Source: CALARM01 sp040217695 (GTDB lineage Bacteria; Vulcanimicrobiota; SpSt-956; JAKJGF01). Taken from it: a stretch of DNA of 5,068 bases. Location of the stretch: positions 1-5,068 of the forward strand of contig JBEHWO010000477.1 of NCBI GenBank assembly GCA_040217695.1, in the 5' to 3' direction. A program made the translations under genes and the position numbers. The stretch's first letter is position 1. Each line of letters begins with the position of its first letter. Below are positions 1 to 5,031 of this stretch, in pieces. The notes beneath the pieces were generated by a model, which did not search any database, was not told where the DNA came from, and was given only the letters and a program-made list of their open reading frames with translations.

Positions 1-2
1 TC

Positions 3-48
3 CTCCTATAAATAAATTCGACTAAAATGTCTACTTCAAATATAGGAG
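3..48. repeat. Short inverted repeat (8-bp arms)
   Basis: CTCCTATA at 3-10 is the exact reverse complement of TATAGGAG at 41-48, with a 30-bp spacer. It lies just outside the transposon-end site cluster. No coding frame of note crosses it. It may be part of the same end structure or a coincidence of AT-rich sequence. Confidence 0.35.
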
Positions 49-50
49 TA

Positions 51-121
51 TGATAATGTAAAGTAAATCCACAAAAGCTTCCCAATATAAAAGGGATTTA
101 TAACCTTACTTTACATTATCA
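51..121. repeat. 16-bp perfect inverted repeat with TGTAAAG-type sites
   Basis: TGATAATGTAAAGTAA at 51-66 is matched exactly by its reverse complement at 106-121. A second, competing pairing exists inside: TAAATCC at 64-70 with GGATTTA at 94-100. The arms carry an ATGTAAAG core that recurs, as TTATGTAAAG, in the adjacent palindrome at 136-167. Repeated, alternately oriented sites of this kind are typical of the ends of transposons moved by Mu/Tn7/TniA-type transposases, where several transposase monomers bind side by side. That role is inferred from the position next to a transposase fragment. Confidence 0.7.
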
Positions 122-126
122 TTTAC

Positions 127-167
127 TGTACATAACCGCGATTATGTAAAGCTTTACATAATCGCGG
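127..167. repeat. Transposon-end-like site cluster with perfect 32-bp palindrome
   Basis: CCGCGATTATGTAAAG at 136-151 is followed without spacer by its exact reverse complement at 152-167. Just outside, TACATAA at 129-135 repeats the same core inverted, so three sites sit head to tail within 41 bp. The block begins TGTACATAA at 127; a 5'-TG start is usual for ends cut by DDE transposases of the Mu/Tn7/retroviral type. It directly abuts the truncated transposase reading frame. I read it as a terminal transposase-binding region of the element, but the exact outer boundary cannot be fixed because no target duplication is visible. Confidence 0.65.
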
Positions 168-645
168 CAAGGTAGAACGCTTTTTCAGAACTGTTAGAGA
201 TAACTTTATACCACTTTTTGATAAGGAAAAAATGAATTTATCTGAGTTAAATGCATCATTTTCTAACTGGTTAAATAAGGATTACCATAAAAGAATACAT
301 GAAGGTATAGGAGAACCTCCTATTGATAGGTTTCTTAGAGATGTCCAGAAGACAAATCCTAAAAGAATAAACCCTGAAAGTCTTGACCTTGTATTTTACA
401 GGACTATAAAAAGGACTGTGAAAAATGACTCTACCATATCTGTAGACGGGAAATTCTATGAAGTACCTTCAAGATACATTGGTCTTAAGATTGAAATAAG
501 ATACTCTTCTTCTAACCCTCAAGAACTCTTTATTTTTGAAAATAATTCACTCTCTATAAGGTTAAGGCCTGTTGATTTACATCAAAATGCCAATCCACCT
601 CATATTTCCCTTTCATATTCTACTCTTTTCAGCAAACAGGAGTAA
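166..645 (+). pseudogene. Transposase C-terminal fragment (Mu/TniA/IS481-like DDE family), 5' end lost
   Basis: This is the 3' third of a DDE transposase gene. The frame is open from 136 (stop TAA at 133-135), but transposase-like sequence starts only at the Gly codon at 166, immediately after the palindrome. It begins with GKVERFFRTVRD, the conserved block holding the final catalytic Glu of the DDE triad (codon 175-177). A helical segment with YHKRIHEGIGEPPIDRFL follows, then a probable Mu-transposase C-terminal beta-barrel (SVDGKFYEVPSRYIGLKIEIRY, about 430-505). The N-terminal DNA-binding domains and both catalytic Asp residues are missing, so it cannot be active. The ATG at 232 is an internal Met codon, not a credible start, and no ribosome binding site precedes it. 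The gene ends 5 bp before the ATPase gene, as expected for a transposase-ATPase operon. Family identification is from motif recognition only. Confidence 0.8.
638..642 (+). promoter_or_regulatory. Ribosome binding site for the ATPase gene
   Basis: AGGAG lies within the last codons of the transposase fragment, 8 nt before the ATG at 651. It supports that start and suggests the ATPase was translated from a shared transposase-ATPase transcript. Confidence 0.7.
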
Positions 646-650
646 TTGTT

Positions 651-1445
651 ATGTTCTCTATATTTTACAATTTTAAAACCATACCGTTTGAAAAATCTAT
701 AAAAAAAGAGCTTCTCTTTAAATCTGATGGGATTAAAGAGTTTAATTCCAGAATGGAATATATGAAACAATCTAAAGGTATTATTCTTCTTACAGGACCT
801 TCAGGTGTTGGTAAAACTACTGCTATCAGGGCTTTTGTTGAAGAGCTTAAATCTGAGTTTTATAAAACTGCATATATTCCTCTTGCCAGCGTCTCCATTT
901 CTGATTTTTATTATCAACTCAACAGGTCACTCGGAGGAGAACATTACAGAATTAAATCTGTGCTTTTTTCTTCCATTCAGAAGCTTATTCTTGATTATGC
1001 CACCATTAAAAAGCAGATACCTGTCATTATTTTTGATGAAATACACTTTCTCAGAAATGATAATCTTTATGAATTACAGATGTTACTTAATTTTAACTTC
1101 GATTCTCTTGACCCTGCTATTGTCATTCTTTCTGGACATTCACATATGAGAGAAAGATTTATCAGGCCTGCTCTATTTTCTATTAACCAGAGATTAAGGG
1201 TTAAATATGAATTCATTCCACTATCTAAAGAGGAAACTTTTCTCTATATACAGCATCAATTAAACCTGGCTGGTAACTCATCCAAGATTTTTAATGATAA
1301 TGCTATTGATGCTATTTATAATTTATCTTCAGGGATTATAAGGGTTATTAATAATATTGCCACTAAAGCTCTTATACAGGGAGCTTCTACAAGGCAGGAG
1401 GTTATTACAGAGGATATTATTTACAGTATTTCTTCTGAGCTATAA
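651..1445 (+). CDS. ExeA/TniB-like AAA+ ATPase of a transposon
   Basis: This 264-residue protein has the size and layout of ExeA/TniB-type AAA+ ATPases. The N-terminal segment with FYNFKTIPFEKS resembles the ExeA-family opening (F-x-x-PF). Walker A is GPSGVGKT at 49-56 and Walker B is VIIFDE at 125-130. Sensor 1 is ILSGHS at 159-164, Arg residues follow at 181 and 183 (INQRLRVKYEF), and a sensor-2-like SGIIRVINNIATKAL is at 227-241. There is no signal peptide or membrane segment, so it is cytoplasmic. In Mu, Tn7 and Tn5053-type elements the equivalent protein (MuB, TnsC, TniB) binds target DNA and ATP and recruits the transposase; I infer that role because the gene directly follows a transposase fragment. 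All nucleotide-binding motifs are intact, but its partner is broken and no promoter is visible upstream, so it may be silent. The alternative reading, a secretion-type ExeA, is unlikely in this context. Confidence 0.88.
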   Translation: MFSIFYNFKTIPFEKSIKKELLFKSDGIKEFNSRMEYMKQSKGIILLTGPSGVGKTTAIRAFVEELKSEFYKTAYIPLASVSISDFYYQLNRSLGGEHYRIKSVLFSSIQKLILDYATIKKQIPVIIFDEIHFLRNDNLYELQMLLNFNFDSLDPAIVILSGHSHMRERFIRPALFSINQRLRVKYEFIPLSKEETFLYIQHQLNLAGNSSKIFNDNAIDAIYNLSSGIIRVINNIATKALIQGASTRQEVITEDIIYSISSEL

Positions 1446-1468
1446 GTTTATTATTTTTTTATTTCTTT

Positions 1469-1497
1469 TACTGGCCTTATGGCCAGTATTTTTTTAT
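1469..1497 (+). terminator. Rho-independent terminator after the ATPase gene
   Basis: TACTGGCC (1469-1476), a four-base TTAT loop and GGCCAGTA (1481-1488) form a perfect 8-bp stem, followed by a run of T. The stem lies 24 bp after the ATPase stop codon. There is no A run on the left side, so it works for rightward transcription only. Confidence 0.85.
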
Positions 1498-1641
1498 ACA
1501 GACTTTATGCCCTGGTGGCTACGTTTTTTATATAGTATTTCAAAAATAGTTTAATAGGCAAAATTATCAAAAATATATACAGTAAAAATACAGAATAATT
1601 CTTAATTTTTAGATTTTTTTGGTTATTTTATTTCTATATAT
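1498..1641. other. AT-rich stretch without a recognised gene
   Basis: This stretch is very AT-rich and lies between the terminator and the first 72-bp repeat. I see no reading frame with recognisable protein features, no strong hairpin and no copy of the transposon-end sites on either side. It does not resemble the sequence preceding the second 72-bp copy at 2104-2297. Confidence 0.5.
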
Positions 1642-1713
1642 GTATTTATTCTGACCGGATTTTTAGACATTTTATCTCTTTATTTTTTGGTCAGTTTATT
1701 CCTTAACGTTACA
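1642..1713 (+). repeat. 72-bp direct repeat, copy 1 (probable IS21-type right end)
   Basis: These 72 bp are identical, base for base, to 2298-2369. The block contains CTGACC at 1651-1656 and GGTCAG at 1689-1694, an inverted pair 44 bp across, and ends in GTTACA. Repeated TGACC/GGTCA-type sites and a 3'-CA terminus are usual at the ends of IS21-family elements. The copy ends exactly where IstB-like coding sequence resumes at 1714, so an element end is joined to the interior of istB. Confidence 0.85.
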
Positions 1714-2103
1714 GTTAGATTCTTTACCGTACAAGCTTTAATGAACAGAATATTACAGAAAAAAAGCCCTCTGGAAAGACAGAGAGAAATTAAGCTTTTG
1801 ATAAAATGTGATCTTCTTATTCTGGATGAATTTGGATATCTTGCTCTTAATTACGATATAGGGCCTATATTATATGAAATAGTAGCTGGAAGATATGAGA
1901 AGAAGCCTTTAATTATTACAAGTAATAAGAGCCTTGTAGAATGGGGAAATATTCTTCAGGATTCCTCTCTTGCTGCAGCTCTTGTTGACAGGCTGCTCCA
2001 CCACGGAGAGGTTTATTATCTTTCAGGAGAAAGCTATAGACTCAGGGGGAAAAAGATTGCTTCTCCGGATAAAGAAAACAAAGAGAAAAAACCTGATAAA
2101 TAA
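1714..2103 (+). pseudogene. istB: IstB-like ATPase fragment of an IS21-family element, N-terminal half lost
   Basis: 129 residues matching the C-terminal half of IstB, the helper ATPase of IS21-family transposition, which is usually about 250 residues. The fragment starts VRFFTVQALMNRIL, continues to Walker B (LLILDEFGYL, about 1822-1851) and the sensor region (LIITSNKSLVEWG, about 1909-1947), and ends with the family signature LVDRLLHHGEVYYLSGESYRLRG followed by a charged Lys/Glu-rich tail. The N-terminal domain and Walker A (P-loop) are absent, so ATP binding is not expected. The frame extends left into the 72-bp repeat and could start at TTG 1687, adding nine repeat-encoded codons, but no ribosome binding site precedes that codon. 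No istA transposase gene is present. I treat it as a pseudogene created by a rearrangement that joined an element end to the gene interior. Confidence 0.88.
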
Positions 2104-2297
2104 AGTAATTTTAATTCATAGAAAGCGGTGATGTCAATTGATTGTATAACATTAGAACAGGTAATGGATTACGACATGTTTTATTATATGCGGTTCTTAA
2201 AAGAATCCAACAGAGTATAGTATTTTTTTCCGAAGGCATGTCGGATTTTCGACCGGATTCTTTTTAAAATTTGCGTACTTGACAAACGGAATTTACA
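2104..2297 (+). other. IS21 remnant 3' region before the right end
   Basis: This is the non-coding part of the element between the istB stop and the 72-bp end repeat, apart from the doubtful small frame at 2131-2220. GACCGGATT at 2251-2259 repeats the GACCGGATT at 2309-2317 inside the 72-bp end, and a related TCGGATTTT sits at 2241-2249. The right end may therefore hold further transposase-binding repeats inward of the duplicated 72 bp. None of this region is duplicated at copy 1. Confidence 0.5.
2131..2220 (+). CDS. Possible 29-residue peptide between istB and the element end
   Basis: ATG at 2131 opens 29 codons ending in TAG at 2220. The peptide reads MSIDCITLEQVMDYDMFYY and continues with a short basic and polar tail. 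It is rich in Met, Tyr and acidic residues and could form one amphipathic helix. The preceding AAGCGG directly abuts GTGATG, which is too close to be a convincing ribosome binding site. I do not recognise a family. It lies inside the IS21 remnant, where an extra small gene is not standard. It may well be chance. Confidence 0.2.
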   Translation: MSIDCITLEQVMDYDMFYYMRFLKESNRV

Positions 2298-2369
2298 GTA
2301 TTTATTCTGACCGGATTTTTAGACATTTTATCTCTTTATTTTTTGGTCAGTTTATTCCTTAACGTTACA
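2298..2369 (+). repeat. 72-bp direct repeat, copy 2 (native IS21-type right end)
   Basis: This block is identical to 1642-1713. Its position 194 bp after the istB stop, with a terminal GTTACA, is what is expected for the true right end of an IS21-family element. The match with copy 1 stops abruptly on both sides: T at 2370 against G at 1714, and A at 2297 against T at 1641. No inverted copy, as a left end would give, is in the window. Confidence 0.8.
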
Positions 2370-2468
2370 TTTAATATAATTTATTTTATCGATTAATTTA
2401 AGGAGTGCCGGGTATTGTTGTTTTTAAGAATTGCTACAGGTGTAGAATCAATATTAATAAATTAATCT
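2370..2468. other. Convergent gap between IS21 remnant and radical SAM gene
   Basis: About 100 bp of AT-rich sequence lies between the end repeat and the radical SAM stop codon. A 5-bp hairpin (CTACA/TGTAG, 2434-2445) is present but has no T run in either direction, so I do not call a terminator. Two short frames with AAGGAG before them exist but look like chance. Confidence 0.4.
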
Positions 2469-3500
2469 CTATTTCTTAAGTGCTAATTCTCTCTGGAGGC
2501 GATAACAGCAGTAAGGATTATTGAATTTACTTCTCGTTGCAGAATAAGCAGTAACAGTACAACCTCCCCTGCATGGATCACTTTTTGGACAGTCCTTACA
2601 GAACCCTTCCATCATATCAGGAGAGAAATATCTGTTATATTTAAACCTCTCAGGGTCTTCCCATATGGTTCTGAGTTTTTCTTTCCTTATATTTCCCTCT
2701 ATCATTTCTCTCGGAAGGGAAAGACAGCCTTTAATAGAACCGTCCGCATCGACTCCCATAAGATGACGGCCTGCAAAACAGCCTTTCCAGGAATGTTTTG
2801 TTATGGGAGGTTCGCAGTAATATCCCATATTATCACCCTGTATAACCCTTATTCCACCTTTAATCTGTTGTTTCTCATGGATAAATCGAGCGATTTCAAG
2901 AAGGTCTTCCGGTTCAAGAGCATATTCATTATTTTCCCTCATTCTGCCCTGTTTGAAAACAATCTGAATCTGCCAGGATTCTAAAGCTATATGAGAAAGA
3001 ATTTTATACATTTCTTCCATATCTTTTATATTTAATTTTGAGATATGAGTGACTGCACCTATAGAGAGACCTTCTTTAACCCCTTCAGTGGCTGCTTTTA
3101 CGGATACCCTGAAAGAATCCGGGTGATTTCGAATAAAGTTATGGGTTTTTTCTGTGCCGTCAAAACTTATACCCACACGGCGAACTCCTGATGAAAGAAG
3201 CTTTGGTATATTTTCTTCCAGTAAAAGTCCGTTTGTTATTATATTCGTCTTAACTCCTGCATTTACAAGCTTTTTTCCGTAAACATGCCATGATGGATGA
3301 AGAAGTGGTTCTCCTCCTGAAAGGGTGAGAACTTTTGTACCCAGCTCCACTAATTGTTCTATGAGATCCAATCCCTCTTCTTCAGTCAATTCATCGGGGC
3401 GCACCGGACCGGCGCATGAACCACAGTGAACACACTTCATATTACATCTTAAAGTAAGTTCCCATCCTACTACACGCGGTTTAAAAGGAAATTCAGACAT
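2469..3500 (-). CDS. Radical SAM/SPASM domain protein
   Basis: This 343-residue enzyme has a complete radical SAM core and a complete SPASM domain. The SAM-binding 4Fe-4S cluster motif is CNMKCVHC (C19, C23, C26), with a further Cys at 29. The SAM-contacting GGEP is at 62-65, and ITNG (88-91) and ISFDG (111-115) mark later core strands. The C-terminus follows the canonical seven-Cys SPASM pattern exactly: C241-x12-G254-x4-C259, then C301-x2-C304-x5-C310-x3-C314, then C331. This predicts two auxiliary 4Fe-4S clusters. The family includes PqqE, anaerobic sulfatase maturases, AlbA-type thioether formers and mycofactocin MftC, all of which use radical chemistry, mostly on peptides or proteins. 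There is no RiPP-recognition (PqqD-like) domain at the N-terminus. Start: ATG at 3500 with AGGAG 9 nt upstream. It lies 146 bp after an MFS exporter gene on the same strand, suggesting a modify-and-export pair, but no substrate gene is visible. Substrate unknown. Confidence 0.9.
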   Translation of the reverse strand: MSEFPFKPRVVGWELTLRCNMKCVHCGSCAGPVRPDELTEEEGLDLIEQLVELGTKVLTLSGGEPLLHPSWHVYGKKLVNAGVKTNIITNGLLLEENIPKLLSSGVRRVGISFDGTEKTHNFIRNHPDSFRVSVKAATEGVKEGLSIGAVTHISKLNIKDMEEMYKILSHIALESWQIQIVFKQGRMRENNEYALEPEDLLEIARFIHEKQQIKGGIRVIQGDNMGYYCEPPITKHSWKGCFAGRHLMGVDADGSIKGCLSLPREMIEGNIRKEKLRTIWEDPERFKYNRYFSPDMMEGFCKDCPKSDPCRGGCTVTAYSATRSKFNNPYCCYRLQRELALKK

Positions 3501-3509
3501 TTATATCAA

Positions 3510-3514
3510 CTCCT
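3510..3514 (-). promoter_or_regulatory. Ribosome binding site of the radical SAM gene
   Basis: On the minus strand AGGAG sits 9 nt before the ATG at 3500, fixing the start of the radical SAM gene. Confidence 0.75.
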
Positions 3515-3560
3515 GTATCAGTAAAAAGTAGGAGGTGAGAGATGAAAAGTCAGGTGTGAT

Positions 3561-3624
3561 TTATAGTTGAGAGTTGAGCATTTAAAATTAAAAATTACCC
3601 GGCCTTCAACCTTAAACTACAAAC
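3561..3624. repeat. Imperfect inverted repeat in the MFS-radical SAM gap
   Basis: The left arm TTATAGTTGAGAGTTGAG (3561-3578) and the right arm CTTCAACCTTAAACTACAA (3604-3622) are inverted relatives, with about 12 of 16 aligned positions matching. They enclose an A/T-rich centre. The left arm itself contains a tandem GTTGAGA/GTTGAG. It fills most of the 146-bp gap, has no coding frame on the minus strand, and resembles a short dispersed intergenic repeat. It could also fold in the mRNA between the two genes. Confidence 0.5.
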
Positions 3625-3646
3625 TTCTTTTCACGTTATATATTTT

Positions 3647-4855
3647 CTATGTTCTCTCTAACTCCTTTTTTGACTTAAAGGAAAAGTATATTATTCCAAT
3701 AAAGACACTTAATAAAATCATATATGTAGAAAAATCTGTTATTAATCTTATAGGATGTTTATCCATGAAAAAACCTGACAGGCCCATCCCGAAAGCTACG
3801 GTGCTTATAACCATAGAACTTGCGGTTCCAAGTATTTTACCTCTCATTTTATCAGGAGTATCCTTCATTAGAACGGTAAAAAACAGTACATTGGAAAGAC
3901 CGTCTCCAAAACCTCCCAGAAATATACTTATCATAGCCGGGTAGATAGAATTGAAATGGAAGGTCAATCCCATACCGAGAGCCATAATCAAGATAGATAT
4001 ACCGAAAAAGGTTTCTGTGGAAATTTTGAATCTCTTAGATATATAACCGGTTATGAGGGAACCGGCAAATACTCCTGCAGACCATATACCTACAAGCCAT
4101 CCGTAAGCTGCCCCCCTGCTTATGGAAAGTGTTTTTGCAAATAAAGGGAGACCCATGTTGTAAGCTCCACTTCCCAGAGCATCTATTGTTTTTACAATTA
4201 CCAGAAATATCATAGTAGGTTGAGTTTTCAGAAATTCAATGGTACCTCCGAATTCCTCCAGAATCCCTTCTTTTTTTGATATTTTCTTTTCTGTCTGTGT
4301 AATCACTATTATAAAAGTGACACACATAATAGAAATCACAAATGAAAGAGAATCCAGAATAAAGATCCACTGAAAACTCAGGTGTGAAACTATTACGGCC
4401 CCTGCCATAGAAGCAATAACAGTGGCGGGGGAACTGGCCATTCTCATTATGGAATTTGCTTTCATAAGATCTTCTTTTTCTACTATATTGGGAAGAAATG
4501 CATTGCTGGCAGCCGTATAAATCTTATCAAGGGCTGATGTGGTAATCCCTATAATAAAAAAAGTTGTGAGATCCTTTGTAAATATATATCCGAGTATTAA
4601 AAGGGCCCTCAAAGTATCACAGATAATCATAATCTTTTTTCGGGAATAATGATCGGCAAGATAGCCTCCTACAGGGCCGAAGAAAATAGCAGGGAGCATT
4701 TTGGCCATCATAAAGGTACCCAGTATCTTACCTGAGCCGAAGACATGGTGGACATAGAGGTTTAAACCAATGAAATCAATACCGCTTCCCAGCCTGGATA
4801 CGGTCATACCTGTTAAAAGTAATATAAAATTTCTATTCAATAGTATTTTATACAA
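3647..4855 (-). CDS. MFS transporter, MFS_3/EntS-like exporter family
   Basis: A 402-residue, strongly hydrophobic integral membrane protein with the length and pattern of a 12-helix major facilitator. MFS motif A follows helix 2: GGYLADHYSRKK at 63-74. The segment LMKANSIMRMASSPATVIASMAGAVIV (about 130-156, helices 4-5) is characteristic of the MFS_3 group that includes the enterobactin exporter EntS and macrolide exporters. A basic cytoplasmic loop (about 188-212) separates the two six-helix halves. DKMRGKILG at 335-343 is the loop typical of this group near helices 10-11. It probably works as a proton-driven exporter of a small molecule or peptide in the inner membrane. The start is TTG at 4855, chosen because AAGGA lies 7 nt upstream; the ATG 8 nt further upstream is out of frame. 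It is the first gene of a possible two-gene unit with the radical SAM gene. Substrate unknown. Confidence 0.88.
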   Translation of the reverse strand: MYKILLNRNFILLLTGMTVSRLGSGIDFIGLNLYVHHVFGSGKILGTFMMAKMLPAIFFGPVGGYLADHYSRKKIMIICDTLRALLILGYIFTKDLTTFFIIGITTSALDKIYTAASNAFLPNIVEKEDLMKANSIMRMASSPATVIASMAGAVIVSHLSFQWIFILDSLSFVISIMCVTFIIVITQTEKKISKKEGILEEFGGTIEFLKTQPTMIFLVIVKTIDALGSGAYNMGLPLFAKTLSISRGAAYGWLVGIWSAGVFAGSLITGYISKRFKISTETFFGISILIMALGMGLTFHFNSIYPAMISIFLGGFGDGLSNVLFFTVLMKDTPDKMRGKILGTASSMVISTVAFGMGLSGFFMDKHPIRLITDFSTYMILLSVFIGIIYFSFKSKKELERT

Positions 4856-4862
4856 AATATCA

Positions 4863-4867
4863 TCCTT
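4863..4867 (-). promoter_or_regulatory. Ribosome binding site supporting the TTG start of the MFS gene
   Basis: On the minus strand AAGGA sits 7 nt before TTG at 4855. No in-frame ATG has an equally good site; the next in-frame Met is at residue 17, inside the first membrane helix. Confidence 0.6.
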
Positions 4868-4873
4868 AAAATT

Positions 4874-4915
4874 AAAGGGGCTGTACCAAAAGTCTATTTT
4901 GGGATTAGCCCTTTT
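4874..4915. repeat. Nested palindrome resembling paired insertion-sequence termini
   Basis: The outer stem pairs AAAGGGGCT (4874-4882) with AGCCCTTTT (4907-4915), one G-T wobble included. The inner stem pairs CCAAAA (4886-4891) with TTTTGG (4897-4902). GGGGCTGTACCAAAAGTC is very like terminal repeats of DDE insertion sequences that begin GGGCTGT-C-CAAAAGT. Here the two halves face each other with only a few bases between, as in a minimal non-autonomous remnant. For rightward transcription the hairpin is followed by five T, so it could also stop transcription entering from the left. It lies within the probable 5' leader of the MFS gene. Confidence 0.6.
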
Positions 4916-4918
4916 TAC

Positions 4919-4951
4919 ATTTAACAGTAAAAAGGTGTAAAATTAAGTCAA
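4919..4951 (-). promoter_or_regulatory. Weak candidate promoter for the MFS-radical SAM genes
   Basis: On the minus strand TTGACT (4946-4951) is a good -35 match. The best -10-like hexamer, TTAAAT (4919-4924), is 21 bp away, longer than the usual 16-18; at the usual spacing only ACTGTT is present. If used, the transcript would include the nested palindrome at 4874-4915 in its leader. Low confidence. Confidence 0.25.
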
Positions 4952-5031
4952 GAATGTAATAGTATTTCTCCCTATTGCTCTATATACCCTCTATATGGTA
5001 GCTAACTTTACAATATTATGTGCAATACTTA

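Larger units (their letters stand above)
127..1497 (+). mobile_element. Degenerate TniA/TniB-type transposon remnant
   Basis: The parts are an end-like site cluster, a 5'-deleted DDE transposase, an intact AAA+ ATPase and a terminator. The order transposase then ATPase, both rightward and nearly touching, matches Mu/Tn5053/Tn7-like core modules. Most of the transposase gene, by family norms several hundred bp, is missing between the end sites and codon 166. No inverted copy of the TTATGTAAAG sites is present after the terminator, so the right end is missing or too diverged to recognise. The limits given run from the first TG-type end to the terminator and are approximate; the inverted repeat at 51-121 may also belong. 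Confidence 0.6.
1642..2369 (+). mobile_element. Rearranged IS21-family remnant bounded by direct right-end repeats
   Basis: This 728-bp unit consists of 72-bp end, istB 3' half, 194-bp tail, 72-bp end. It lacks istA, the istB P-loop and any recognisable left end. Both end copies point the same way, whereas a normal insertion sequence has inverted ends. It should be immobile alone. Because the two copies are perfectly identical, the duplication is either recent or maintained by recombination, which could also delete the segment between them. Confidence 0.7.

Noticed and set aside
805..1149. 114-codon open frame on the + strand
   Set aside because: It lies wholly inside the AAA+ ATPase gene in another frame. 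Its Leu/Ile/Phe-rich translation is an effect of the AT-rich codons, and no ribosome binding site or family motif is seen.
1357..1554. 65-codon hydrophobic frame that looks like a small membrane protein
   Set aside because: Half of it is a shadow of the ATPase C-terminus, and the rest crosses the terminator hairpin and its T run, which explains the run of Phe and Leu residues.
2230..2244. CCGA/TCGG hairpin after a T run in the IS21 tail, considered as a terminator
   Set aside because: A 4-bp stem only, and the T run is on the wrong side for rightward transcription; on the minus strand the run reads as A.
1642..2369. Repeated 72-bp blocks considered as CRISPR or as attachment sites
   Set aside because: Only two copies, 584 bp apart, with istB coding sequence between them. 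Sequence features fit IS21-type ends better.
2405..2479. 24-codon GTG frame containing a CYRC motif, considered as a precursor peptide for the radical SAM enzyme
   Set aside because: It is on the opposite strand, overlaps the 3' end of the enzyme gene, its start codon overlaps the AAGGAG that would have to serve as ribosome binding site, and the Ile/Asn/Ser tail is not like known leader or core peptides.
2763..2984. 73-codon frame on the + strand
   Set aside because: Antisense to the radical SAM gene, whose Cys motifs are fully conserved. No initiation signal of its own.
3567..3944. 125-codon frame on the + strand
   Set aside because: Mostly antisense to the MFS gene C-terminus and begins inside the intergenic inverted repeat. 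No family features.
3956..4144. 62-codon frame on the + strand
   Set aside because: Antisense to membrane helices of the MFS protein; composition is a by-product.
4910..4935. Hairpin CCTTTTTAC/GTAAAAAGG considered as a terminator or operator
   Set aside because: It overlaps and competes with the stronger nested palindrome, is A/T-dominated, and has no T run after it.
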